The notes under the pieces are model-generated. The model made no database searches and was not told the DNA's origin. It saw only the letters and a program-made list of their open reading frames with translations. This document shows positions 53,210 through 62,018 of a stretch of DNA of 64,000 nt, in pieces. A program made the translations under genes and the position numbers. The number at the start of each line of letters is the position of its first letter. The first letter of the stretch is position 1. This DNA is from Bin80 sp965219915 (GTDB lineage: Bacteria > Bacteroidota > Rhodothermia > Rhodothermales > Bin80), in the NCBI GenBank assembly GCA_965219915.1, contig OZ244794.1, forward strand, positions 1,612,001-1,676,000, read 5' to 3'.

Positions 53210-54789
53210 CAGATTTTCTTGCGCAGGAGTGTTTTTGCTGCCAGCTCACCACTGGCTCCCATGACCCCGCCGCCAGGATGTGTTCCCGATCCACACATCC
53301 AGAGATTTCGTATTGGTGTTTGATATCTCGCCATTCCCCAGGCAGGCCTTTGAAATAGCAATTGGTTCAGGCTGAGTTCTCCGTGAAAGATATTGCCTTC
53401 TGTAAGGCCAAACTGACGCTCTAGATCCAGTGGCGTCAATACCTGCATATGCTCTATGTGATTCCGTAGTCCTGGAGCAAATTCCTCAAGTGTATCCAGG
53501 ACGGCATTTCCGAATGCATCTCGTTGAGATTCCCAGGCTTCGGGACCTTCTGCAAGCTCATAGGGTGCATATTGGACAAAACATGACATCACATGTTTTC
53601 CCGGCGGCGCAACGGTTGGATCCGTAAGTGACGGGATTACGATGTTGACGAATGGACGTGAAGAAAAGGAGCCATACTTCGCCTCGTCGAACGCACGTTC
53701 CAGATAGTCAACATTGGGGGCAATTGCGATATCGCCACGCAAGTGATCCCCAATGCCTGGTCGGCAGGTGAAGTCGGGGAGACCATCAAGCGCAAGATTG
53801 ACCTTGCCGCTGCTTCCCCCGTATTTGAAGCGGTCCAGCGAGGCGACTACACTTTCTGGCAGATGGGACTCGCCTACAAGTCCCATCAATGTCCGTCGTG
53901 GATCCAGGTTGGATACGATTCTGCGTGCGTTGATGACATCGCCGTTGGAAAGAACAACCCCGGTTGCGCGGTTATTCGACACTAGCACCTTGTCGACCTG
54001 GCAATTGGTACGAATGCTAGCGCCATGTGCTTCGGCAGCCCTTGCACAGGCGGTACTGACGCTACCTGTTCCTCCACGAGCAAATCCCCAGGATCTGAAA
54101 GCACCATCAATCTCACCCATGTAGTGATGCAGCAGAACATAGGCGGTCCCGGGTGACCGGACCCCTTGAAAAGTGCCGATTATCCCGCTTGCAGCAAGAG
54201 GTGCCTTGAGTATTTCCGACTCAAACCATGTATCCAGGAAGTCTACAGCACTCAGGGTGAGGAGCCTTATTAGTTGCTGGAATTCGTGTTTTTCCACGCC
54301 TTGAACAGTACGAAAGAGGTCAATCAGCGTGCGAAGACTCTGTGGGTTGACCCCAGTTGGTGCAGGCCGGTCAACGATTTGGGCAGCAACGCGTCCCAAC
54401 CGTGTCATGGTTTTCTTGAACTTGGGATAATTTTCCGCATCCTGTTTGCTGTAGCGGCTGATCTCTATCCGGGTACGTTCGGGGTCCCCCCAACGGGCGA
54501 TCCCGTGATCGTCATGCAAAGGCTGGAAGGCACAATCCATAGGAATCACGTGGTAACCGTATTTGGTTAGTTCTAATTCCTGAATGATTCGTGGTCGGAA
54601 CAGACTCACAACATATGAGGCCACTGAGAAGGTGAATCCAGGCAATACCTCTTCAGATACCGCTGCGCCGCCCAATACATCGCGTCGTTCAAGCACCAGT
54701 ACCTTACGTCCCGCTCGTGCGAGATAGGCAGCACAGACCAGACCGTTGTGTCCGCCCCCTATCACAACCTCATCCCATCGCGTGCTCAT
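53209..54789 (-). CDS. FAD-dependent oxidoreductase, PYROXD2/CrtI-like (larger partner)
   Basis: This 526-residue flavoprotein has the N-terminal VVIGGGHNGLVCAAYLARAG, then VLVLERRDVLGGAAVSEEVL. The overall pattern (ASYVVSLFRPRIIQELEL, FARGGTGSVSTACARAAEAH and the C-terminal LWMCGSGTHPGGGVMGASGE) resembles the PYROXD2-type phytoene-dehydrogenase-like proteins found in many bacteria. Its ATG overlaps the stop of the GcvT-like gene (ATGA). With its smaller sibling it may form a heteromeric oxidase or dehydrogenase. The reaction is unknown. Confidence 0.88.
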   Translation of the reverse strand: MSTRWDEVVIGGGHNGLVCAAYLARAGRKVLVLERRDVLGGAAVSEEVLPGFTFSVASYVVSLFRPRIIQELELTKYGYHVIPMDCAFQPLHDDHGIARWGDPERTRIEISRYSKQDAENYPKFKKTMTRLGRVAAQIVDRPAPTGVNPQSLRTLIDLFRTVQGVEKHEFQQLIRLLTLSAVDFLDTWFESEILKAPLAASGIIGTFQGVRSPGTAYVLLHHYMGEIDGAFRSWGFARGGTGSVSTACARAAEAHGASIRTNCQVDKVLVSNNRATGVVLSNGDVINARRIVSNLDPRRTLMGLVGESHLPESVVASLDRFKYGGSSGKVNLALDGLPDFTCRPGIGDHLRGDIAIAPNVDYLERAFDEAKYGSFSSRPFVNIVIPSLTDPTVAPPGKHVMSCFVQYAPYELAEGPEAWESQRDAFGNAVLDTLEEFAPGLRNHIEHMQVLTPLDLERQFGLTEGNIFHGELSLNQLLFQRPAWGMARYQTPIRNLWMCGSGTHPGGGVMGASGELAAKTLLRKKI

Positions 54790-55976
54790 TCAACGGGTGC
54801 CCGTTTATGTGGGGGATCATAGAAGCGGGGCGAAACGATACGAGCATCAACACTGTGACGTGAATGCTCCACGGCCAGTTCAATATGTACGGTTTTTGAC
54901 GGGTAGGATCTTTCGATCGTGGCCAGTGCAATATATTTCTTGAGTACGGGTGACCATGTCCCACTGGTTGCATAGCCGACCTGATTTTGGCGTGCGTGGT
55001 CGCGGTAGAGTGGGGCGGATGAGGTCCACACCTCCGTTGGCAGTAGCGGGGGAAGTCCCTTGGATTCATACAGACCTCTTGTTTGCTCCCAGTCAATTTC
55101 AAGCCCTACCAATTTCCACGCAGGTTGCTGTAATTGTTGCAGCGCAGACTGGCCAACGAAGGGCTCACGATCCAAATTGATCATCCAACCAAATCCCAAT
55201 TCGTAGGGTATAGACTTCTGTTCGCGCGTGAGCACACGAGAGGCGTTGTGATAATCGACCTCCTTTTGTAAGAGTCCGGCCTCAATGCGACATACATTCA
55301 GAGCTTTCAGGCCGACGGCTCGGAGGGCAAACTTGGATCCCACGTCCATTAACGTATCCCAGAGTTCAGGTGCACGATCGGCGGGAGGCCACATTTCGTA
55401 GCCCAGATCTCCGGTGTAGCCACTTCGTGAAACCCAGAATTCAATGCCGTTCACGGATGTGGATGTGGCGCCAAAGTACTTAAGTTCATGGATTGATCCT
55501 GCGCCTGCTTGAATCAGTATTCTGGCAGAAGATGGGCCTTGCAGCGCCAGGCCTGCTAGGGCCCTCGATTCGTCTGTGATTGTAACATTCATGCCACTGG
55601 CATGTCTTTCTAACCACCCGGCGGTAGGGTCCTCGCAGGTAAAGAAGTAGGTCTCCGGTCCTTGTCTTAAAACTGTTCCATCACCGAGTACATAACCCTC
55701 TGAATCGCACCAGGCCACATAAGCAAGCCGCCCTTCTTTCAGCCGAGAGAGATCGCGTACGAAGACGCGATTCAGTAATGCCAGACTATCGGGTCCTGTA
55801 ATACGGAGTTTGAAGAGTGGGGAAATATCAATCAGTCCAGCAGCACTACGGATCGCATAGTATTCGTTTTCGTGTTGAAGCTGATATGATCGGGGTACGT
55901 AGTACCCGGCCCATCGCTTCCAGTCCATGCTTTCGCAGAGCGGCAGCTGCCTTGGGTAGAACGGAGTGGGAAGCAT
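54786..55976 (-). CDS. GcvT-family folate-binding aminomethyltransferase-like protein
   Basis: This 396-residue protein has the GcvT/YgfZ layout: an N-terminal folate-binding domain (RSAAGLIDISPLFKLRITGP, RLAYVAWCDSEGYVLGDGTV), GLALQGPSSARIL and a VSRSGYTGDLGYEMW segment. RIEAGLLQKEVDYHNA and a C-terminal GCV_T_C domain (VGYATSGTWSPVLKKYIALA) complete it. True GcvT transfers a methylene group from the H-protein to tetrahydrofolate. No gcvH or gcvP is nearby, and the gene heads an operon with two flavoproteins. A folate-dependent demethylation coupled to oxidation, as in dimethylglycine or sarcosine catabolism, is therefore a plausible alternative. That is inference from context. Confidence 0.85.
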   Translation of the reverse strand: MLPTPFYPRQLPLCESMDWKRWAGYYVPRSYQLQHENEYYAIRSAAGLIDISPLFKLRITGPDSLALLNRVFVRDLSRLKEGRLAYVAWCDSEGYVLGDGTVLRQGPETYFFTCEDPTAGWLERHASGMNVTITDESRALAGLALQGPSSARILIQAGAGSIHELKYFGATSTSVNGIEFWVSRSGYTGDLGYEMWPPADRAPELWDTLMDVGSKFALRAVGLKALNVCRIEAGLLQKEVDYHNASRVLTREQKSIPYELGFGWMINLDREPFVGQSALQQLQQPAWKLVGLEIDWEQTRGLYESKGLPPLLPTEVWTSSAPLYRDHARQNQVGYATSGTWSPVLKKYIALATIERSYPSKTVHIELAVEHSRHSVDARIVSPRFYDPPHKRAPVE

Positions 55977-56235
55977 GGTAGTGTGGTTAAAAGTAGGTTT
56001 TCTACTACTGTGATCAAGTTACCACAACTTCGCTACTTTACAACACCATCAATTTACCAGTGCCCAACGACAATACCTTATCATCGTACGGATACCTTTC
56101 ACACATGCCAAGTCCGCCCAAAAGAACATAACCGAGATCGCGGTCAATGTCCTGCAGTTACTACCCATCCTGCAAAAGCGAAAAACTGATCGCTTGTTGG
56201 TTCAATTGGACTGACAGAACGCTGAATGAACTCAC

Positions 56236-57510
56236 TCATAAATGCTCAATCCATTCGTCGGTGGATAGCGATAAAAACTCGTTGAATGGAACACCGCTGG
56301 CCCCCACCATCATTGTTTTGGCTTGGGGGAAGCGATCCTTGAATGCATCTAGTCCACGGTGCGTCTGTTTTTTATTGCTCTTTACCTTCACGCCAACGAG
56401 GTGAGGACCGCGTGAGATGACAAAATCAACCTCATGCTCATTACTCTTGTCACGCCAATACTGAATTCGTGTTGCAGTATTCCGGGTGTTACACAAATGC
56501 GCTCCAATTGCACTCGTCACGACACGGCCCCAAAAGTGTCGGTCTTCCCGTGCCTCCTGAAATGAATAACCGGACGGTGCAGTCATAAGCGCTGTGTTCA
56601 GAACAGTGAATTTAGGGAGAGAGGCCATGCCGAAATATGGAGTATATCGGAATAGAGTGGTGATTAGACCAGCATCGGCAAGCAGGTCCATGTAATGTTT
56701 GACTTTTTTTGCATTTCCTTTGCCTTGAAGTAATCCCAATAACTTGTCATATGTCACTATTTGGCCGGAGTAGATGGGAGCAATATTCATTAACTGTCGC
56801 ATCAGGGCAGGCTTCCTTATCTGACTAAGTAGTGGTATATCCCGACCGGTTACGGAACCCACGATTGTTTTTGTGATGTACTTGCGCCAAAAATCGAATC
56901 GTGATTCTTCCGATTCACTTGGCCATGAGGCTGGATAGCCACCGTAGAACATAAATTGATCAACCGTAAGACCGAATACTTTTTCCATCTCACAAAGTGA
57001 CCAGTGTTTGACCGAGAGCTCCCTAAAACGACCTGTAAGGCTTTCATTAGGCCCGACTAGCATATGCCAAGCCGCTGATCCTAATATCACAATATGCAGT
57101 GGATGGTCTTCTAATCGATCTCTGTCCCATAACCCCTTGACGTAATTTGACCACCGTGGGACGAGTTGAACTTCGTCCAAAAACAACACGTGTCCTCGGG
57201 GTGATTGTAGCGACGCCTTACGGGCGTTATCCCATATGTTCACAAGATTCGTTGGGGTTGCAAGGTCTTCAATCTGTGTAATATCAAAGCAATTTATGTC
57301 TCGGACACTGTGTGGCTTACTTAAACTGGGATCGTCAAAGGAAATGTACTGGCACGTAAACCCTAATTCGATCAATCGCTGGCGGGCTTGGAGGGCAATG
57401 ATTGTTTTGCCAACCTGACGAGGACCGACAACGGAGATAATCCGCATGTCAGAACCGCTTGAAATATAATTGATCAAGCGATTGACATGTGTACGATAAT
57501 ATTTGTACAT
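56236..57510 (-). CDS. AAA_14/DUF4143 ATPase
   Basis: This 424-residue protein belongs to the widespread AAA_14 + DUF4143 family. Walker A is VVGPRQVGKTIIALQA (about residue 28), Walker B is HVLFLDEVQLVPRWSNYVKG, and sensor-like ILGSAAWHML follows. The C-terminal DUF4143 part includes KFTVLNTALMTA and YWRDKSNEHEVDFVIS, the latter with a nuclease-like Asp and VGVKVKS. The biological role of the family is not established. It lies 314 bp beyond the end of hsdR on the same strand and may simply be a passenger of the same island. Confidence 0.9.
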   Translation of the reverse strand: MYKYYRTHVNRLINYISSGSDMRIISVVGPRQVGKTIIALQARQRLIELGFTCQYISFDDPSLSKPHSVRDINCFDITQIEDLATPTNLVNIWDNARKASLQSPRGHVLFLDEVQLVPRWSNYVKGLWDRDRLEDHPLHIVILGSAAWHMLVGPNESLTGRFRELSVKHWSLCEMEKVFGLTVDQFMFYGGYPASWPSESEESRFDFWRKYITKTIVGSVTGRDIPLLSQIRKPALMRQLMNIAPIYSGQIVTYDKLLGLLQGKGNAKKVKHYMDLLADAGLITTLFRYTPYFGMASLPKFTVLNTALMTAPSGYSFQEAREDRHFWGRVVTSAIGAHLCNTRNTATRIQYWRDKSNEHEVDFVISRGPHLVGVKVKSNKKQTHRGLDAFKDRFPQAKTMMVGASGVPFNEFLSLSTDEWIEHL

Positions 57511-57824
57511 GGAGATACTTAAGCATGCAAATGTAAATTACACGGTATGATGTTTGATCGATATAACGATTATAACTTGAAGCTTCAGACTGGCAACATA
57601 TACATTGTGCGTTCAGATCAGGCTCGTGAGGAGACGACCTCCGGGTGAACGTTCAAAAATGTTGGTTGAGAAGTGATGCGTCCATTTTCAGCCGAATTGC
57701 GACACTCTTTGATCCACATGCTTACTGGCTCGATATTGCCTTGCTGAAAACCGCTTCGTGGATTACAGGAACATTGCTTTCGGAAAAATCCTTCCACCGA
57801 AGAGGTTTAAATTCAGCAGCATTC
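57511..57824. other. intergenic region, nothing recognised
   Basis: This stretch of 314 bases lies between hsdR and the DUF4143 gene. A short open frame overlaps it, but it has no family features and runs into hsdR on the opposite strand. No repeat or RNA gene was found. Confidence 0.5.
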
Positions 57825-60800
57825 TCAGGTCAAGCCCCAGAATCGCTCAAAGAACTTACCAAGCCTGCCTAGCACCGCCTGTTTCTTCGTGGCATAGCCG
57901 TTATTTGGGTTGAACCTTGATGTTGGCGGCAGGATCTTGGTGATGGCCGTGCCAGCGACCGGTATTGCGCCGACTCGGAAGGCGTTTTCCATAAACGCGT
58001 GCGTCTGGGCGGCATTCAGACTTTCTTCCATAATGATTTGGTCAAGCTCATTGCGTTTATTGGCTTCAATAAACTCGGTCCATGCCGTATCTATTTCGGA
58101 TTTTGTGGAAATAGAATCTACAAACTGGATGATGAGGTCTTTCTTGCTGCGCAAACTTGGGCTTGCATTAATGGATCGCTCTATGGTGCGGCGGATCTTT
58201 TGATCTGAACTTTCGCCTTTTTTCTCCAGGTACTCTCCGACCAGCATCAGGATGTGGTCTACATTGATTTCAACCGACTTGATCAATTCAATCTCAAACA
58301 CCAAATCATCGTTGATCACCTCCTTGTCGGCGTCCGATTTCCTACGATATTCGGTATATAAATCGAGATACAAACTTTGGTAATCTTGGAAAGTGCGATC
58401 ATCAAGGAGATCATTTCCCAAAAAGTCATCAAATGCCGTAAGAATATTCCTGAGCCGAAGGATCGCACCAAATAGCTCGATAAATGTCTTTTGTGCCGCT
58501 TCACCGACAGGGGCCACATTGAGAGAGAAATCGGCTATGAGCTTTTCAATCAGGTCTTTATACTCTTTGTAATACTCATCGTAAGACTTCAACAGGACAA
58601 TGCTTTTGGCATCCTTGTTGCCGAACAGGGCAAGGGCATCATTTGTAGCCTGTTCAAGGTTTCGGAAAGACACAATGTTACCATAGGTCTTAACCGAATT
58701 GAGAATTCGATTGGTGCGCGAATAGGCTTGAATCAGGCCGTGGGCCCGAAGATTCTTGTCAATCCACAGGGTGTTAAGTGTTGTGGCGTCAAAGCCAGTG
58801 AGAAACATATTGACTACGATGACCATATCCAGTTCACGCTCCCTGAGGCGCAGCGATATATCCTTGTAGTAATTTTGGAATTTCTCGGACGAGGTACCAA
58901 AGTTCGTAGCAAACAGGTTGTTGTAGTCTTGGATGGCAGACTCCAGAAAATTGCGAGAACTCTGATCCAACCCATCGGTCGTGAAGCCTTCCTCTCCCAG
59001 CCAACCATCGTTTTCTTCCTCGTTGGCAGGAAAACTGTAGATCAAGCCAATCTTGAACTGCTGTGCAAGAGGAAGTGCTTTTTGTTGCTTTACAAATTCC
59101 GCGTAGTATTTTTTGGCTGCGTTGATGGAAGCAGTGGCAAAGAGCGCATTGAATCCTAGCACGTGTCTGCCAAAGTAGCGGTAACCGGGGCTAGATTTGC
59201 GCTTGGTCTTCTGTTCGAAGTGCTCCCGGATGTATCTGACCACCTGCTCAACTCGTTTCGGGTCTAACAAAGCCTCCTCTGTTGCAATGGCAGAAACATC
59301 TTTGTCTCTGATGTTCGGTGAGGCCTTGATGGTATTGATGTAGTCCATCCGAAAAGGCAACACATTTTTGTCGTTGATCGCATCGACAATCGTGTAGGTA
59401 TGGAGCCTGTCACCAAAAACCTGCTCGGTCGTGCGGCGCTGCCGTCTCCCGTGCGTGCTAACATTCTCGGAAAAGATCGGTGTGCCCGTGAAACCGAACA
59501 AGTGGTAGCGCTTGAAAGCGCGGGTGATATCTGCATGCATGTCGCCAAACTGGCTGCGATGGCACTCGTCGAAAATCACAACCAAGCGCTTCCCATAGAC
59601 GGGATGCTGCCTGTGTTTCTTTACAAAACGACTAAGTTTCTGGATCGTGGTGATAATAATACGGGCGTTCGGATCTTCAAGCTGTTTTTGCAATACGTTC
59701 GTTGATGTGTTGGAATTGGCTGCTCCTTTCTCAAATCGGTCGTATTCTCGCATTGTCTGGTAATCAAGATCCTTCCGATCAACTACAAACAGCACCTTAG
59801 CTATGTCAGGTAGGTCCCTTGCCAATTGCGCTGCTTTGAAACTGGTCAGCGTTTTTCCACTGCCCGTTGTGTGCCAGATATAACCTCCGGCAGCGGTCTT
59901 GCCGGGTTTTCTGAGGTTGGTATCAGTCTTGATTCGCTGCAGAATTTGCTCAGTCGCTACGATCTGATACGGACGCATTACAAGGAGCTTGCGCCTTGCG
60001 TCAAGCACGCAATATCGAGTCAAAATGTTCAGTAAGGTGTGTTTGGCAAAGAAGGTCTCAGTGAATCCTGTTAAGTCTCCTATACGCTGATTCTTCGCGT
60101 CGGACCACCAGGTGGTAAAGGAAAAACTATTGGATGTCCTGATGCGTGAACGTTTGCGGCGCTCAGTCAGATGTCCATCGCGGACGGTGTTGCTGTAATA
60201 CTTTGTAAGGGTTCCATTGCTAATGACAAACAACTGCACGTATTCAAATAAACCGCTGTCGGCCCAGAAACTGTCGCACTGATAACGATTGATCTGATTG
60301 AAGGCCTCCCGAATGTCTACTCCCCGCCGCTTGAGTTCTATATGTACCAGTGGCAGGCCGTTGATCAACACCGTTACATCGTAGCGATGGGTACGTTTTC
60401 CCTCTGCCTCGTACTGATTGATAACTTGTAATTTGTTGTTGTGGATATGCTTCTTATCAATGAGATAAATATTCTTGAATGTACCGTCGTCACGCTTGAG
60501 TACCTGAATATGATCCTCCTGAATACGTACGGTCTTTTCTATGATGCCATCACTGGCTCCCGCAATACTAGTCTGAAAAAATCGGTCCCATTCTGCATCG
60601 GAGAATTTGAATCTATTCAAGCTCTCCAGTTGACGGCGAAGGTTAAATTTCAGATCTGATTCTGAGGAGATAGGTAAGTATTCGTACGCCTGTGATTCAA
60701 GTTGCTGGATGAACCTCTTTTCCAGTTCAGCTTCGGACTGATAAGATGTCTCTCTAGACTTATTGTGCTCAAATTCGGCTACAACGGTACTCTCACTGGA

Positions 60801-60845
60801 AAGCGCAACCGGCTCAAAATGCCTAGGCCTCAAATGTTCGCTCAT
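57825..60845 (-). CDS. hsdR: type I restriction endonuclease subunit R
   Basis: This 1006-residue motor and nuclease subunit has an N-terminal PD-(D/E)XK nuclease domain containing LPLVHIELKRRGVDI (Glu-x-Lys) near residue 170. It is followed by the SF2 translocase: Walker A HTTGSGKTLTSFKAAQLA, the DECHRSQFG box (motif II), GFTGTPIF (motif III) and VVNMFLTGFDATTLNTLWID and AYSRTNRIL (motifs V-VI). The C-terminal helical domain is complete, so length is normal. Its ATG overlaps the stop of the hsdS distal half by 4 bp (ATGA). Its translation is therefore probably coupled to ribosomes that finish that frame. Confidence 0.95.
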   Translation of the reverse strand: MSEHLRPRHFEPVALSSESTVVAEFEHNKSRETSYQSEAELEKRFIQQLESQAYEYLPISSESDLKFNLRRQLESLNRFKFSDAEWDRFFQTSIAGASDGIIEKTVRIQEDHIQVLKRDDGTFKNIYLIDKKHIHNNKLQVINQYEAEGKRTHRYDVTVLINGLPLVHIELKRRGVDIREAFNQINRYQCDSFWADSGLFEYVQLFVISNGTLTKYYSNTVRDGHLTERRKRSRIRTSNSFSFTTWWSDAKNQRIGDLTGFTETFFAKHTLLNILTRYCVLDARRKLLVMRPYQIVATEQILQRIKTDTNLRKPGKTAAGGYIWHTTGSGKTLTSFKAAQLARDLPDIAKVLFVVDRKDLDYQTMREYDRFEKGAANSNTSTNVLQKQLEDPNARIIITTIQKLSRFVKKHRQHPVYGKRLVVIFDECHRSQFGDMHADITRAFKRYHLFGFTGTPIFSENVSTHGRRQRRTTEQVFGDRLHTYTIVDAINDKNVLPFRMDYINTIKASPNIRDKDVSAIATEEALLDPKRVEQVVRYIREHFEQKTKRKSSPGYRYFGRHVLGFNALFATASINAAKKYYAEFVKQQKALPLAQQFKIGLIYSFPANEEENDGWLGEEGFTTDGLDQSSRNFLESAIQDYNNLFATNFGTSSEKFQNYYKDISLRLRERELDMVIVVNMFLTGFDATTLNTLWIDKNLRAHGLIQAYSRTNRILNSVKTYGNIVSFRNLEQATNDALALFGNKDAKSIVLLKSYDEYYKEYKDLIEKLIADFSLNVAPVGEAAQKTFIELFGAILRLRNILTAFDDFLGNDLLDDRTFQDYQSLYLDLYTEYRRKSDADKEVINDDLVFEIELIKSVEINVDHILMLVGEYLEKKGESSDQKIRRTIERSINASPSLRSKKDLIIQFVDSISTKSEIDTAWTEFIEANKRNELDQIIMEESLNAAQTHAFMENAFRVGAIPVAGTAITKILPPTSRFNPNNGYATKKQAVLGRLGKFFERFWGLT

Positions 60846-61354
60846 GCAGCTTCTTTGAAGGTAAGTAGTCGGTCACGGTAGTACTCGTATTGTTTGCGGC
60901 GTGCAGTGATTTCTGCGGGTAGTCCAGTGGACAGGTCGTTCACAAGCGCATCGAATTTATCCAAGATAGCGACGATTTTCTGTTGAATTTCGAGCGTTGG
61001 GACTGGGACACGAAAGAGTTTGATATTCTTGATATAAATGTGTGGTACGCCGCCCCCGCGCTGTTTCATTTTATAAATATGGTACTGATTTGACTTCAGA
61101 ACATAATAAATGTATTTGGTTAAGGCTTGGGATTCATCAGGTTTTATTGAAAAACCATCAGAAACGAAGATCGGTTCTGCCCAGTAACTTACAAATCCTG
61201 CATAAGCGCCAGACCCCGCCACAACAAGCGTCTCTCCGCTGCGATTGGCGGTACTGTGAAAATAGGCAGGTTTTCTACCACCTGCCAAAACCGGAATGTT
61301 GCCGGGGGCAATTTCTTTTCGTGTAATGGATGTTCCCCGCTGTAAATTTGCCAA
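60842..61354 (-). CDS. hsdS: type I specificity subunit, distal half (out of frame in this sequence)
   Basis: These 170 residues contain the second target-recognition domain and final conserved region of HsdS (QRGTSITRKEIAPGNIPVLA, GGGVPHIYIKNIKLFRVPVP, then RRKQYEYYRDRLL). No ATG starts it; the first usable codon is a TTG at 61354. The frame stays open upstream through the C9 run at 61392-61400 into the proximal half. With one extra C the sequence would read ..RDRLLGFAPPPYEKHVKYLTLNELANLQRG.. without interruption. I read it as the second part of a phase-variable gene and not as an independent one; a fixed frameshift or a sequencing error in the run are the alternatives. Confidence 0.85.
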   Translation of the reverse strand: MANLQRGTSITRKEIAPGNIPVLAGGRKPAYFHSTANRSGETLVVAGSGAYAGFVSYWAEPIFVSDGFSIKPDESQALTKYIYYVLKSNQYHIYKMKQRGGGVPHIYIKNIKLFRVPVPTLEIQQKIVAILDKFDALVNDLSTGLPAEITARRKQYEYYRDRLLTFKEAA

Positions 61355-61374
61355 TTCGTTGAGTGTCAGATATT

Positions 61375-62016
61375 TTACATGTTTTTCATATGGGGGGGGG
61401 CGAAACCTAGCAGTCGATCCCTATAATATCGATACTGCTTACGGCGTGCCTCCAGTTCTGCCTCCAGTTCTGCCTCCAGTTCTGTAAAGATGTCAAGTAT
61501 CTTTACGATTTCATGCTGAATCTCGAGGGGAGGATTGGGAATGTGAATTTTAGCTAAACTTTTACCCGATATGCGGCGGACTTTGGTACCTGTAATATGA
61601 GGTTTTTTTTGCGACTGGAAAAGTTCAGATTGGAAGAAATAAGAAAGATATTTCACGTTGACAGAATGCTGAAAAATAAATGTGTCAGTACTGACCGCGA
61701 CTTCTTCATCGCCCAGCCAAGCAACAGCTTTTGCCACACCTTCATCATCTTCACTCGTGGTGGCAATGACCAAGTCACCCGTGCGCGCCTTTCGCAACCG
61801 TGTTGCAAAATTGGGGCTGACAAACGACTTTGTTGTTGTGGCCCATACGCCGTAGTGCGTGTGGATTTGACCGTAATGGATGCATCCAATACCGGACTCA
61901 GTAAAATCCGATTTACGAATACCAGCACCTCGAACCAGCTTACCCAAATCTCCAATAGCAATGTGCTCAACACCTTCCGGACATAATTGTGCAATCAATT
62001 TCTCAATTCGGCCCAT
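61375..62016 (-). CDS. hsdS: type I specificity subunit, proximal half, ending at a poly-C tract
   Basis: These 213 residues carry the first target-recognition domain (residues 1 to about 150) and the first half of the central conserved region. The conserved helix contains three ELEA repeats followed by RRKQYRYYRDRLLGF. The same RRKQY-YYRDRLL element ends the distal half, as expected for the duplicated build of HsdS. After GFAPP the frame leaves the C9 run and stops at TAA (61375-61377). Half-size HsdS proteins can dimerise and support methylation of a symmetric site in other systems, so the short form may be functional. The ATG at 62016 lies two bases after the hsdM stop codon. Confidence 0.9.
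   Translation of the reverse strand: MGRIEKLIAQLCPEGVEHIAIGDLGKLVRGAGIRKSDFTESGIGCIHYGQIHTHYGVWATTTKSFVSPNFATRLRKARTGDLVIATTSEDDEGVAKAVAWLGDEEVAVSTDTFIFQHSVNVKYLSYFFQSELFQSQKKPHITGTKVRRISGKSLAKIHIPNPPLEIQHEIVKILDIFTELEAELEAELEARRKQYRYYRDRLLGFAPPHMKNM
61392..61400. repeat. G9/C9 homopolymer in hsdS, probable phase-variation switch
   Basis: Nine G on the plus strand (nine C in the coding sense) sit at the junction of the two hsdS halves. With C9 the proximal frame ends at HMKNM; with C10 or C7 it continues into the distal half. Poly-G/C runs of this length are typical slippage sites in contingency genes. Confidence 0.85.
61448..61483. repeat. three 12-bp tandem repeats in the hsdS central spacer
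   Basis: GCCTCCAGTTCT occurs three times without interruption, encoding ELEA-ELEA-ELEA on the minus strand. In EcoR124-type HsdS proteins, gain or loss of a 12-bp repeat (TAEL) at the same place changes the spacing between the two half-sites recognised. Confidence 0.9.
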
Positions 62017-62018
62017 GA

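Noticed and set aside
51863..54789. Carotenoid biosynthesis from two CrtI-like genes
   Set aside because: No phytoene synthase, cyclase or other carotenoid gene is nearby, and both genes are coupled to a GcvT-like gene.
57645..57872. 75-codon open frame between the DUF4143 gene and hsdR
   Set aside because: Runs into hsdR on the other strand and shows no recognisable feature.
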